Shown in pieces: positions 20,700 through 31,431 of a stretch of 64,000 nt of DNA (its first letter is position 1; every line of letters begins with the position of its first letter). The DNA is from Wurfbainia villosa (lineage: Eukaryota; Streptophyta; Magnoliopsida; Zingiberales; Zingiberaceae): contig JAKLTH010000283.1 in NCBI GenBank assembly GCA_025175895.1, forward strand, positions 3,224,001-3,288,000, in the 5' to 3' direction. The position numbers and the translations under genes were made by a program. Under the pieces are notes generated by a model. That model was not told where the DNA came from. It saw only the letters and a program-made list of their open reading frames with translations, and did not search any database.

Positions 20700-21543
20700 T
20701 CTGAATACTTACGCTAATAATAATAATAATAAAAGTGTAAATTAAGCCCCCGAACCTGATCATTATCATCAAAATTCATTCCTCCGGAATTGCTGCAATA
20801 ACTTTTCATGATAAACAAATTATATTTCAAGTGGGAAATCATGGATCGGATTGACTAATATATGAAGTTTCCAGATCAATTTTACAGTCATGATAAATTT
20901 GTTGCTAGTGATACAGACAGAACAAATCCATCTATAAATTGCCAGAATTTGCTAAGCCTTTACAGCTATTTGAATTAGTTTTTAGTGAAAGGAGTTACAC
21001 TGCCGTATGCCGAGCAATGAAAAGGGAAGAAAAAATTTCCTGGGATCGGATCGATCATTTTCGAGATTAATCTGATCAAAAGTCTGGATATTTGATGCCA
21101 ACTTAAAAAAGAAAAGGGAGGAGAGAAGGAGAGAGAGGATGAAAACTTACATGTAAAGAAAGGAAAAAAGAAGAGAGGTAAAAAATATTAAATTTATCCT
21201 TTCTTATATGTCCATTCTTCTCTTACTTCTTTCCAAATAATGATAAAATTTTTCCTCCCCTTACTTATCCTCCTCCCAAATATAGATTCAATATGTTTGA
21301 TCTTGATCCACAATTTATTTCGAGTAATTTAAGTTCCGACCATAAATATCATTTACATGGGCCTTAAATAGTATTTATGATTTTATACATAGCAAAAGAC
21401 GAATATGTTCGTCCCAGGACTTTTCATCATCGGTCCCTCAGTGATGAAAAGCGACGATAATCAGAACAACGGAGAACTTTTAAGTTTGGGTGACGATTTT
21501 AAATTCCATGTCGAGAATCGACCTCTCTTTATCTGTAAGACGG
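20700..21543. other. Intergenic sequence, partly shared with 32.55-32.97 kb
   Basis: About 20725-21010 matches about 32555-32800 (TAAATTAAGCYCCCGGACCT and AATTGCTGCAATAACTTTT). This is another piece of the duplicated ATL-NOT1 intergenic region. No gene is seen. Confidence 0.6.
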
Positions 21544-21546
21544 TAA

Positions 21547-22357
21547 GGGTGCGTTTGGTTCAAGTAATCATACATAACCTTGGTTATGTGATTACTAGGG
21601 AATAAAACATAACATTGGAATAAAGTATAACCTTAGATAAAAACCTTGTTTGGTTTGAGGTTTTAATATATAACTTAGTTTAACATTTTACTAGCGGCGG
21701 CGGCAGCGGCAAGCGGCAGCCGGCGGCGGCAGCCAGTGGCCAACCGGCGGCGAAGCGGCGGTGGCCGGCGGCGGCGGTGATGACGATGGCCGGCGGCGGC
21801 GAGCGATGGCGGCGGCGGCGATAACGATGCGTGTGACCGACAGCAGGCGGTGCGGTCGATCAGGCGGCGACGGCGGTGATAAGCGGCCAGCGATGGCCCG
21901 GCGGCGAGCGGCAGCCTGGCCGGCGCGATAAGCGGCAGCGGCGGCGGCGACGGCAGCGGCGGCGGCAGCGGCGTCGGCGGCGGCAGGCGTCTTGGCTGGC
22001 CGGCCGGCAAGGCAGCGGCCGACGGCAAAGCGGCAGCGGCCGGCGACGAAGCGGCAGCGGCGACCTGACGCGGCGGCGGCCGACGACGGCGGCCGACGAC
22101 GGATGACAAATCGATTGAATTTTGACAAATTGACATTTAATATATTGCTAGGGGTAATATTGAAAAAAAGTTTCCTTAATCCCAGGAATCAACAAAAACC
22201 TTGGTTCTTCGAGATTTTCCAATTCCCCCTAAAAAAGTTTTTGTTCATAACTAGGTAATGAACAATTTCCAGGTAATTGTTTATAACCTAAACCAAATAA
22301 GGTTTTTGTTGATAACCTAATAAGGTTATCAACAAAAACCCCCAACCAAATGCACCC
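21547..22357. mobile_element. PIF/Harbinger-type non-autonomous element with GC-rich core
   Basis: Terminal inverted repeats GGGTGCGTTTGGTT (21547) and AACCAAATGCACCC (ending 22357) are flanked by TAA at 21544-21546 and 22358-22360. A 3-bp TWA target duplication is the Harbinger hallmark. Subterminal sequence rich in ACCTTGGTTATG and GGTTATCAACAAAAACC adds further inverted symmetry. No transposase frame is present. Confidence 0.82.
21690..22105. repeat. (GGC)-rich degenerate trinucleotide array
   Basis: About 415 bp of GGC/GCA/GGA triplets (for example GCGGCGGCGGCAGCGG) in the middle of the Harbinger-type element, in strong contrast to the AT-rich surroundings. The open frames on both strands encode only Ala, Arg or Pro runs and are not genes. 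Confidence 0.9.
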
Positions 22358-22424
22358 TAACAGTATTTACACTACTCTAGCTAACGGACTATCCTGATAG
22401 GACAAGATTCTTTTTTTTGAAGAT

Positions 22425-22770
22425 ATTTATGGTTTTATAATTCTACAAAAGGACATCAAAACGTTGGAAAATTTTGTAGAACTAATAGGTATTAGAAGTG
22501 GAGAGGGTACAACAAACTTTACAAATGAATCTCACCTCGAGTGTCTATGTCTATCTGATTGATTTGGATCAATGACCGCCATCTCGGATACTAGCCGATA
22601 CCATTGCATCAGATGGTTCTTCGAGTCTCCATGTCTATCTGATTCATATGAAAAATTTTACATGTAGATCAATAATCGTCATCTCGGATAGTACCCGATA
22701 CCATTGTATCGTTCATAGCTTTGGGGTCGACACGGATCCTCGACATAGATTCAAACAACTTTTCAATCTG
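22425..22770 (-). pseudogene. Relic of the 3' end of NOT1 (last exon tail and 3' flank)
   Basis: 22425-22545 matches the 3' flank of NOT1 at 32970-33085. On the minus strand 22770 to 22669 reads IEKLFESMSR, then PKAMNDTMVSGTIRDDDY and a stop, the counterpart of the NOT1 C-terminus (IEKLFESVSR...PKAMNDAMVSSSIRDGGH). A second short copy of the tail is at 22569-22610. Without the rest of the gene it is non-functional. Confidence 0.85.
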
Positions 22771-23032
22771 AGCATATTTGGAATTCCGAGCACGATAGAA
22801 ATTCATAGGAGTTGGAATGAGTCTGATAGACTTATATGAGTTGATATTTTTGAGTATGTATAGACTCTATGACACTTCAAAAATCTATAACAATTAGAAT
22901 GAATATGATCAGAACTCTCTAGATCGATTAATGAGTTTTGATTCGAACTCTTTAAATGTCATTTTTTAAATTTGAAACAAGATTATTATAGATTTTACCT
23001 AGTAACAAATGGATGTCTCGTTCTAATACCTT

Positions 23033-23310
23033 TTGATTTCTTATTATCCTTAATTTTCAAAATATATCAAACAAAAGAAATCATCATTTATCACAAATCT
23101 AACGTAACAGGATAGTTAACTACGTGAAAAGATTTTGCACGCTCATGAAATTCACTTTTGTTGTCACAAAGCTTTGCATTGTTTGATTTTTTTTTTTTTT
23201 TTTGTTGTCTTAAATCCTCTTTGGTGTATCTGGGAACCAGAATCTGCAAATAAAAAGAAGAAGAAGAACTACTGAAGTTTGCAAGTATTTATTTATTTTA
23301 TTGACATTAG
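23033..23310. pseudogene. MetAP2 fragments: direct intron piece fused to inverted exon piece
   Basis: 23033-23163 matches 1306-1437 of the MetAP2 intron in the same orientation. Immediately after, about 23163-23310 matches 1760 to about 1600 in the opposite orientation, including the lysine-block exon sequence (GAACCAGAATCTGCAAA). No function is expected. Confidence 0.8.
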
Positions 23311-24180
23311 GGTATTAGAATCTTCGGTTTGATTAATATCTAAGAATGATCAATCCTGTCTCACGGACTTTCGGGATGCATCGCCAACAGCTGAGCTGGA
23401 TATGACCGGAGCCTAAATGGTCTCAACCGACCACCAAAGATAAATCAAGGAAACACTCATAATTTTTTTACGGTTTAGTCCAGACTTCACAGCCGTGTCA
23501 TCTCTGAATGATGGTCCAATATCAAAGTCGTACTCCATCCATCGGACAAACTCCTGAGCCTCAGGACCGCCCGAATAGATTTTTTCTAAATTCCTTGCTG
23601 AACAATATAGCAACAGATGATCGAACTGCATTTTTTTATGGGATATCTCTCCGCTTTTACCCTGCATCGTGCCCCTGGGGGCTAGTTTGTAGGTATTTAT
23701 TGTTGAATATGAGTTTACATGTGATTCGTTCGATTGTGTTATAAAAGTTCAAATTCGATTAAGTGATCTACTTATTGATTTAATAGGTTCGGTTATAAGA
23801 TATGAGGATTTTAATGTGTAGAATCAGTTAGAGTACAGATCTATTATTGATGATGGTTTGAAATGGATCCGATCTCTTTATATAGGATATGATCCCCACA
23901 GGAGCTAGGTATTTTGACAGACTCCTTTCTTTCTATCGGCTAAGAGTTTACGACGCCGTCACTGTAGAATCCTATGAAAAATCTATTAGTATCTATAAGA
24001 ATCATATATCTCTATAATAATATGATATTGTTCACTTTGAACTTAAACACTCATAGTTTTATTTTTGGATTTTATCCAAAAGGTCTTATACTAATAGAGA
24101 TATCTTTTTATCTTATAAGCATATGATCTTTTCTATGTCTTACCAATGTGGGACTTTCATTGTATTCCCTATACTTCCAA
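23310..24180. other. Unassigned insert within MetAP2 relic
   Basis: I recognise no gene. Small open frames at 23413-23667 and 23508-23744 have no recognisable family. This stretch and the MULE-like element to its right separate the two halves of the inverted MetAP2 fragment. Confidence 0.5.
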
Positions 24181-24189
24181 TAAAATCTA

Positions 24190-24613
24190 CGATAATTTAC
24201 CAAACAGCGTATGTGAAGTTTAGAATTGTCCAAACAGCGTCCCATATTTTCATATTTACCAAATAACACACTTAATTCCCTTTTTATCCCTCCCGCCAAA
24301 CAGACCTGCAACACATTGAAAATTCCAAACGTGGTGCTGAAAATTCAAATCTCAGCACCACATTGGTGCTGAGAATTCAAATCCTAGAATCATAGTGGTG
24401 CTGTGATTTACAATTTTGACTGCGGTGGTCTTTGAAATTCATATCGACATCAGCGGTAATGCTGAGATTTGTAATTCGACCACGATAGTGCGAATCTTTT
24501 TGACGGAAGAGGTAAAAAGGAAATTAAGTGTGCTATTTAGTAAATATGAAAGTATGTATGGGGCACTGTTTGAATATTTCTAAACTTCACATGCGATGTT
24601 TGATAAATCGCCG
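24190..24613. mobile_element. Mutator-type (MULE) MITE with long terminal inverted repeats
   Basis: Perfect 9-bp duplication TAAAATCTA at 24181-24189 and 24614-24622. Terminal inverted repeats extend about 110 bp: the left CGATAATTTACCAAACAGCG...AATAACACACTTAATTCC pairs with the right GGAAATTAAGTGTGCTATT...GATAAATCGCCG. The core holds AGCACCACATTGGTGCTGAG, itself palindromic. No transposase. Confidence 0.88.
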
Positions 24614-24709
24614 TAAAATCTATGTCATTATTTATTTATATTTTATTATTGTCATAGAAATTAAATAAGATTAGATCTCCGTTTATAAATTGTATTGTAG
24701 GTTCATATA

Positions 24710-25000
24710 TTTTTATCATTTGTTTTATTGTGATTTTCCGTAATTGTTTTGTGTTTGTCTGGAAAAAGAAGGAACCACTTCGACAGACTAATCCACCTTC
24801 AATTCCTGTTGATGAACTTTTCCCTTCTTCAGGGGAAATCCCACAATGCAAGGACGATTAATCTAAGTTTACTTTTCCTAATGGAACAACAAAAGTGAAT
24901 TTCATTAGCGTGCAAAATTTGTTCACATAGTTAACTATCCTGTTACGTTAGATTTGTGATAAATGATGATTTCTTTTGTTTGATATAATTTTTTTAATTG
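24710..25000 (+). pseudogene. MetAP2 pseudo-exon, inverted relative to the gene
   Basis: Plus-strand copy of 1600 to 1325. It keeps the acceptor region and encodes QTNPPSIPVDELFPS, then SGEIPQCKDD. Compared with the true exon it has lost several codons (FPEGE missing) and changed QQY to PQC. The donor is also lost (ATTAATC for AGTAAG). It continues the inverted copy begun at 23163-23310; the two parts are separated by about 1.4 kb of inserted DNA. Confidence 0.85.
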
Positions 25001-25440
25001 AAGGTCATTCAGATATATACATTTGTTACTCGATGAAATTCATTGATGGTCCAATTTCAAATTTTAAAAAATAATATTTAAATTCTTTAGCATCTATCAA
25101 AAGATTTCAGTCAATGGTCTTAAAAAAGAATTCCGATCTAAATAAGTTTCGATGTATTTCGTTCTAATATCCAAATCAAAAGTTATCGCATCCGAAAACA
25201 AACAATCGACATTGCCATGGTACTGATATTTAGAAACCAACACTATTTTAGTGTCGATATAAATTAAATCAGCACCATATTATGATCGATACTGATAAAA
25301 ATCAACACCCTTTGCCCTTGGTGATGATCTTTGCAAGATCAACACCAAAGTTTGGTGTTTATTTTTTGCTTTGATATTGATTTTGTAAAGATTAACATCT
25401 CTGTAAGAGGTTGGAATTATCAGTTTATCCTACGGCCATT
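25000..25440. other. Region upstream of ATL-2
   Basis: About 25228-25390 matches about 6340-6480 upstream of ATL-1 (AAAATCAACACCCTTTG and GGTGATGATC). This marks the duplicated ATL 5' flank. No gene is seen. Confidence 0.6.
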
Positions 25441-25610
25441 AGAAAGGAGGTAAATCACAGAGAGTCTTATGAATTTTGACGTGGTGATCAAAACATGTGA
25501 AGATTATCTGAATTCAGAAAAAGATTTTAGACCTCTTTTGAAATCGATTTATGTCACTTCTGTAAATATCGTCGTACTTTAATCACTATATCATCTCCGT
25601 GAGGACGATA
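25440..25610 (-). mobile_element. SINE-like repeat, copy 4 (upstream of ATL-2)
   Basis: Same family as the 4.7-6.1 kb copies. It interrupts sequence that is continuous upstream of ATL-1: the stretch GATTTTAGAG...TTTAATTTAAGAGG near 6473-6503 corresponds to sequence on either side of this copy. It therefore looks like an insertion after the ATL block was duplicated. Confidence 0.45.
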
Positions 25611-25928
25611 AAGAATAACACCATGTGAATGTTGGGTTGATCTTGGCGTTAAAAAAAAATTGATTTAACTTAAGAGGAAAGAGAAGGAGGGCTGAATGAA
25701 AGAAAAAAAAAAAGAACTTTGATCGGCAAGGTAGGAATTTAATACACTCTTTCGTAATTTTGAAATTTTGATATGCTTTTTTAGAAGTATCATAATTTGA
25801 ATGCATCCTTCACTGTTAATTTTGAGTGGGTAAGTAAAAATGATGATAAACTCGGGGGGCAAATGGGAAAATGAACATGAATTAAATTCCGTTTGCGCTC
25901 GGCGACCACACCGAACCAGCTGGGAACG

Positions 25929-28506
25929 ATGCCGCTCCTCGTACTCGTACCGAACGCCGGCGTTCCCTTCGCCTTCTCCCCGTTCCGCGCCGAGCTCGGA
26001 AAAGCCTCCGGCGCCCGCCTCCGTGCCACCAGATCCTCTATTCCTACTTTCCGTGGGCCGCGCGGTGACAGTGAGGGGAGTTGCAGGATCTTATTCCGCC
26101 GCGAGGGACGGAGCATCCGCCACTTCTCGGCGAGGAGCGCCGAGGCCCTTTGCGCCGACCGTGAAATCAGGTTCTTTGGATTTTTTTTTTCTTCCTCGCC
26201 CTAATTCGAATTCGAGGAAGATGCCGCATCTTCGACGTGATTTTAGCGGATGGATGAATCCCCAGTAAGAAAAATGGGATTCTGTCTGGTCAGCGGAGGA
26301 ACAACTCTTCTATCCTATGGTACTGAGGGCGAAGATAACGATGTGGAGGGATCGTAGAGGGCAAGTGTCAGCTGAAGCTGTGGCCTCGTTCTGCAGTTCT
26401 CTGATGCTTCTCTAAGGTCGGCGTGGCTGGCAATGAAGGGTGAGGTAGGTAGGTTCTGGATGGGAGAAGGGGAGAAGAGATAAGAGTGGCAGATCAGAGA
26501 GATTTAGACACAAAATGCACACAAGACTTTGTTCCTGATAGACTCTAACTTAGTCGTTTTAAGATTTTTTTTTTTTTTTTTTTTGGACCTCTTCCCTTTG
26601 GAAGTGCAGATTACTGCATCCTCTTGTGGATGCCAATTCCCTTCCTTCACTGAGGTCGAGTCCTCCCCACGATGATCTTTCGGGAGGTGGGCTGAGTCCA
26701 TAAGAGTCTGATTAATCTTTCAGTTTACATCAATCATAACAATTCTTTTGCTGAAAAGTATTTGGTGCATTTTCCTAGCACTGGCATACAAAATGTAGAT
26801 GGGTTCATGCCAAATGAAAAGAGAAAATTCAATGCATGCTCTTGTGAGTTTCTTGGATAATTTTTGGCGATGCCTGCATTTCTCAACTTGAAAGGCATAG
26901 TACTGGCCATCTTTCTTTCAGTTATTTTTATTTAAAGTGCGATTAGGTTGTATTTTGCTGGAGAAACATCAGAATTATCTTCGTAATAAATTTTCTACGG
27001 TAGCATATTTTTTCCTAATTTTTTCAGTCGGTTCTCATCCAGCTCGCTTTCTATACAGGAATGATAAATTTTTTGAAGTTGAGCTTACTGTTAGAGATTA
27101 TGAACTGGATCAGTTTGGGGTAGTAAACAATGCTGTCTATTCGAGCTATTGTCAGCATGGTAAGCCTTTCTCTCTTAAATTTTTGTGTCATATTGTATCT
27201 TTCTAAGAGAACAATGAACTGACAACCTACCAAAGATTGTCATATTTTCCATTGAGCAAGATTTTTTTTTTTTTTTTTTTTTTTGCCATTGACCATTATT
27301 GTTCACCGCACCAAAAGTTGGAAAATTCAGAAAGTGTTTTTTATTTCGTTCAGAACAAATGAACCCCTTGAAGTCCATTCAGATTTTGGGAGTTATGGTG
27401 TAGCTGTAGTAAGCTATGGGTCATTTAGTAATTGTTATGCTAGTGGTATTTGTCATGCAGTTTCTCTATGTATTGCTTGAATGGAAATGAGCAATAATGT
27501 TGCAATTTTGAAAAACAGTTTTCTAAACTGATCACCCGATATATATTCGATGTTCAATTTCATTCCTCTCGAACAAAGTCTATGTTTCCTTTTATTGTGG
27601 TTTGTGTCTTTGAGTAAATAGGAGTTATTGTATAGGTAGTGACCTACCACTTTGTTTTTATTGAAAAATGTTTCCAAGACTACGAGGAAGATGATCATCC
27701 TTGTCCTACTTACAGTAAATCCATTTCGCGGTTGATAACTCAGAAAATGCTCGACAAATGCCACTGGCAGCAATGGAGAATATATATTCATTCTGCCGAC
27801 ACAAAGTGGAAGTGTCGATATGCTACATCGTATGTTTTAAAAGATAATAACTACATGTTAGACCTTGAGAGATTTTCTTGTTCACAACTCTTCTTCCATT
27901 GGTCTGACAAGTTTTTGGTTTCTTGAATGATCAGGGCACCATGAATTACTCGAGACTGTCGGAATTAGTCCAGATGCAGTTGCTCGCACCGGAAACTCAC
28001 TCGCTCTTTCTGAGCTGCATCTCAAGTACATTTCTCCGCTACGAGTATGTTTCTTGCTTTCGCTCTGTCAAAGTGTTTCTGAAACTTATCCATGAGAAGC
28101 ATCAGTGGAAGAACTTTCATATCTCTAGTGCCTTTCTTACTCATTCTTTTGACAATGCATTATCATTATTGCTATCGAACATCGTTTCTTGTATTAACAG
28201 AGTCGAGAAAAATTTGTCATCAGGGTGAAACTTGCCGGTATCTCAGCATCTCGAATTTATGTCGAAAACTTCATCTATAAGCTTCCGGATATGGAGGTAA
28301 GTGACAAATACAAAGTTTCTATGCCTCACCGCCATGTGCCAAAATTCAAATTATTTGGCGCCGCATTTATTTCTTTTCAGCCTATTCTGGAAGCTTCTTC
28401 AACTGTTGTTTGTCTCGATGAAAAGTATCGCCCTATTCGTGTGTCGAGTGAGTTGTCTTCGAAACTCCTACAGTTTTTCTCTGAAGTGGATTCGGCATCT
28501 AACTAG
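25929..28506 (+). CDS. ATL: Acyl-ACP thioesterase of the ATL/ALT type, copy 2 (five exons, plastid)
   Basis: Exons 25929-26170, 27059-27159, 27935-28044, 28201-28296 and 28381-28506 join in frame to 224 residues. The product is nearly the same as copy 1. Differences include a shorter transit-peptide start (MPLLVLVPNAGVPFAF), GHHELLE for GRHELLE, RVKLAGISASRIYVENF, and DEKYRPIRV. The hotdog core DYELDQFGVVNN is unchanged; Asp98 is the presumed catalytic acid. Intron 1 is only about 0.9 kb and preserves the uninterrupted form of the site where copy 1 has the Copia element (near 26730). The gene is convergent with NOT1, which starts its last exon about 4.7 kb downstream. This is the better candidate for a normally expressed gene. 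Confidence 0.92.
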
Positions 28507-28739
28507 CACTGAAACGGATGGAGGAGCTCCTTGACATATCTTAAATTGAGTTTATTGGCGATTATATTTGTGTTTAGGTTGCTATGATCTATAACCTTTT
28601 TTTGGTTTAATAAAATTATAGATATCATAATTTCAAGTGTACACAATAGTCCTGTATATTTGAATTTGTACATTCCTATAAATCCTCGCACAATCTAATA
28701 TCTTGTATATAAGAACCGTCTATAGACCCGAAGTGTTCG

Positions 28740-28845
28740 TTGAAAGATAGTCATCTTTTGTTTCATGTGGAGCTAGTCTCGGATCCTCTTTCATAATTTC
28801 GCAATAGATGAACATTTGAAAAATAGATGTTTTTGTGTCTCCAGT
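28740..28845 (-). pseudogene. LINE zf-RVT remnant, second copy, cut by an LTR element
   Basis: Encodes ETQKHLFFKCSSIAKL on the minus strand, matching the remnant downstream of ATL-1. It stops where the 28.85 kb LTR sequence begins. Confidence 0.6.
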
Positions 28846-29054
28846 GTTGGTGCAACCGACCTCAGATCAATGTTGACCAAGCTCGGGTGAAACTCGAGTA
28901 GTATTTTGATATTTGATAATACATTTGACAATATGTATGATAAAATAACTAGTGGATGGTTTGAGATATCTAAGGTCATATAAGAGAGATTGTTTGAAGG
29001 AGATTGTTGGAGCAATCAACCTCAAGTCAAAGTTGATCAAGCTTGAATAAGACT

Positions 29055-29240
29055 CGAATGAAAGTCCAAGTATGGATATTTAGCAAAGAGAAAGTCCAAG
29101 TGTATAGGCTTGGCAAGGAAAAGTCCAAGTGTGTAAGCTTGGCAAGGAAAAATTCAAGTGTGTATTCTTGACCGTATAAGTTCAAGTGTGTAGTCTTGGC
29201 GGCATAAGTCCAAGTGTAACTTGGCAATGGAAGTCCCGGA
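29055..29240 (+). repeat. Tandem repeat of about 33 bp in the LTR
   Basis: About five diverged units built on AAGTCCAAGTGTGTAAGCTTGGC with a GGAA link. It lies in the 5' half of the LTR. Confidence 0.75.
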
Positions 29241-29534
29241 GGTGTGACATCTTGCAAAGGTAGACCCGATAGCATGATAAGATTGAAGGAAGTACTTGAA
29301 GGCTAGCGCAAAGGATGAAGAGTCGTGGACTCAATCTGAGGACGCGAAGCTGATGGAAGTAGTTTGAAGGCTTCGAAAGAAGTACTTAAAGACTAGCGCA
29401 AGGGTGAGGAGTCGTGGACTCGAACCAAATGCGCGAGACTGATGGAAGTAGCTTGAAGACTTAGATATAAACTAAGGGTAAATGTCAAGTATGAGAGGAT
29501 CATACTTGATGGGTTAAACCTCAGTTCTGAGGTT

Positions 29535-30025
29535 TACCAGTCGATTGAGACTTAATCTAGTTGACTGGTGGGTTAAAATAATCGAACAAATTGTTTGGCA
29601 GTCGACTGGTCGAGTGCTCAACACTCGAAATCTCAGAAGAATCGGGCGGTCAACTGAGGTTATGGATCAGTCGATTGGTAGTCGTAGAGTGTTCAACACT
29701 CGGAGCTCAAAAGACTTGGATAGTCGATTGGTCGAGTGGTCGGCTCGGCCCGAGCTGGTGCTCAGTTGACTGCGATTCGGGAAAATGGACTGGTGCTCAA
29801 ACAGTCGATTGGTGGTTTGGACCAGTCGATTGATCACTAGCAATCAATTGATTTTAAGTGGACAGAGTACATACTTTTTTTTTAAGTCGACTGTTGGCAT
29901 ATAACAGTCGACTGTTGACATTGAGCAACAGACTAATTGGCTATAATTTGACATGGATTAGTTCATTGTGGGATAACAATACAGTGACCAGTCGATTGGG
30001 GAGTAAGGTCAGTCGACTGATCATC
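29535..30025. repeat. Cluster of palindromic CAGTCGACTG-like words in the LTR
   Basis: About a dozen occurrences of NAGTYGAYTG (for example near 29539, 29600, 29669, 29719, 29803, 29824, 29886, 29907, 29990 and 30011) at irregular spacing. Each is close to the perfect palindrome CAGTCGACTG. Confidence 0.85.
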
Positions 30026-30868
30026 AAAAAATTAGCCTGATAGAAGCTTATAAAAGGAGACTTCGTGAAGAGAAGTGGAAGTTGGTTCTTAGAGTTCTTA
30101 AAGGGGAATAGTTGTTGTTTTTCAAATATTCAAAGTCATTCCACAACAACCAACAAGCATTCAATCAAAAGCTCACTTGTGTAAAAGTATTTTTCCTTTT
30201 ATTTCGGTATTTGATTTGTATATTATTTGGTTGTATTCTTGTAAGCTCCAGGTTATTATAAAAGGTTTCTCCACTTTCGATGTCATTCCGAGAAGAAGTT
30301 TTAGTGGTGGTGTATCGCTAGAGCTCGATCGTAGCGTAGGAACTAAGGTTATGAACCATGTAAAATTGGTGTTGTGAGTTGTGTTTGTTTAGTTTGTTTG
30401 CTATTTGTTTCCGCTGTGCTAACAATTTGCAGATAAACATGCAATAGAGAACAAAATTGAATAGACGCTATTCACCTCTCTCTCCCCCCCCCCCCCCCCC
30501 CCTCTAGTGCATATAAATGTCTTAACAATTGATATCAGAACAAGACCATTCTTCAAGGACTAATTGTCGAGAGAGCAATGCTAGAGGATCCATCAAGATC
30601 AATGGAATTCAATGATAGATTGAACTAGAATACATAAGTTCCACCTTCCTTCGACGACGAAGATTTCGCATATTGAAAAGGTAAAATGAAATATTTTTTG
30701 ATGGACGATATTGAAAATTAGTTCAGTGTTGTAGATGATTTTGAACCCCCTATGGACAAGAAGCGAAGACTCCTCAAGAAGAAGAAATAGACTGAGGAGC
30801 AAATTCGAAAATACAAGATAAATAAAAAGGTAGTATTAATTTTATCTAATTCAATACTTAAGGATTTA

Positions 30869-31431
30869 TTGTATAGCATAGGAGAACTCAACGATGCTAA
30901 GGAGTTATGGAGTAAATTGATTGAGCTCTATGAGCACCATGTGAGGAGAAGTCCAAGGAAGAAAGCTCATTATCTCAAGAGTTTGGAGATTCGGAAGATG
31001 AAAGGTGCTCAACATTCGAATTGGAAGAGGTCGAAGAGGTTGAAGAAGCTTCCACCTCTAGAATTGAGAGAGAGGATAGACAACCAACACAGGAACAAGA
31101 GCAAGAGGAGACCTTTGCAACTGGGAGTGATGAAGAACAAGCCAACGCTTCGCCTACCATCGAGATAGGTAACTCAAGCTTAATCATTAAAAATAAAAAT
31201 CATATCATATACTTTGAGTGTAGAGAGAAAGGAAACTACAAGAGTAAGTGTCCTAAATTAATCAAGAACAAGGTTCAAGTGGCACCAAAGGTCAAGGAGA
31301 TCGGAGTCCCAATACAAAAAGACAAGGAACACATTGTATGTTTTTCGGTGCAATCAAAAGAAACATTATTGAAGCCAATGTCCAAGGGGGAGGCGCCCTA
31401 TGAAGGACAAAGAAAAAAAGATCATGAGTAG
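30869..31431 (+). pseudogene. Degenerate gag of the SIRE/Copia-like element
   Basis: 30869-30960 encodes SIGELNDAKELWSKLIELYE, the UBN2 gag signature. After a frame change, 31021-31431 is acidic and then has YFECREKGNYKSKCPKL, a CCHC zinc knuckle with the first Cys replaced by Tyr and the His by Asn. Further gag-like sequence with stops runs to about 31950. Confidence 0.75.

Noticed and set aside
21675..22258. Long open frames rich in Ala/Arg/Pro on both strands
   Set aside because: They follow from the GGC triplet array inside a Harbinger-type element. All frames are open and none resembles a protein family.
29027..29275. Repetitive ORF with Tyr-Thr-Trp repeats
   Set aside because: It is the antisense reading of the 33-bp tandem repeat in the LTR.
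31021..31431. Possible host zinc-knuckle protein
   Set aside because: It lies behind an LTR and primer site, follows a UBN2 gag fragment, and its CCHC motif is broken. It is a retrotransposon gag remnant.
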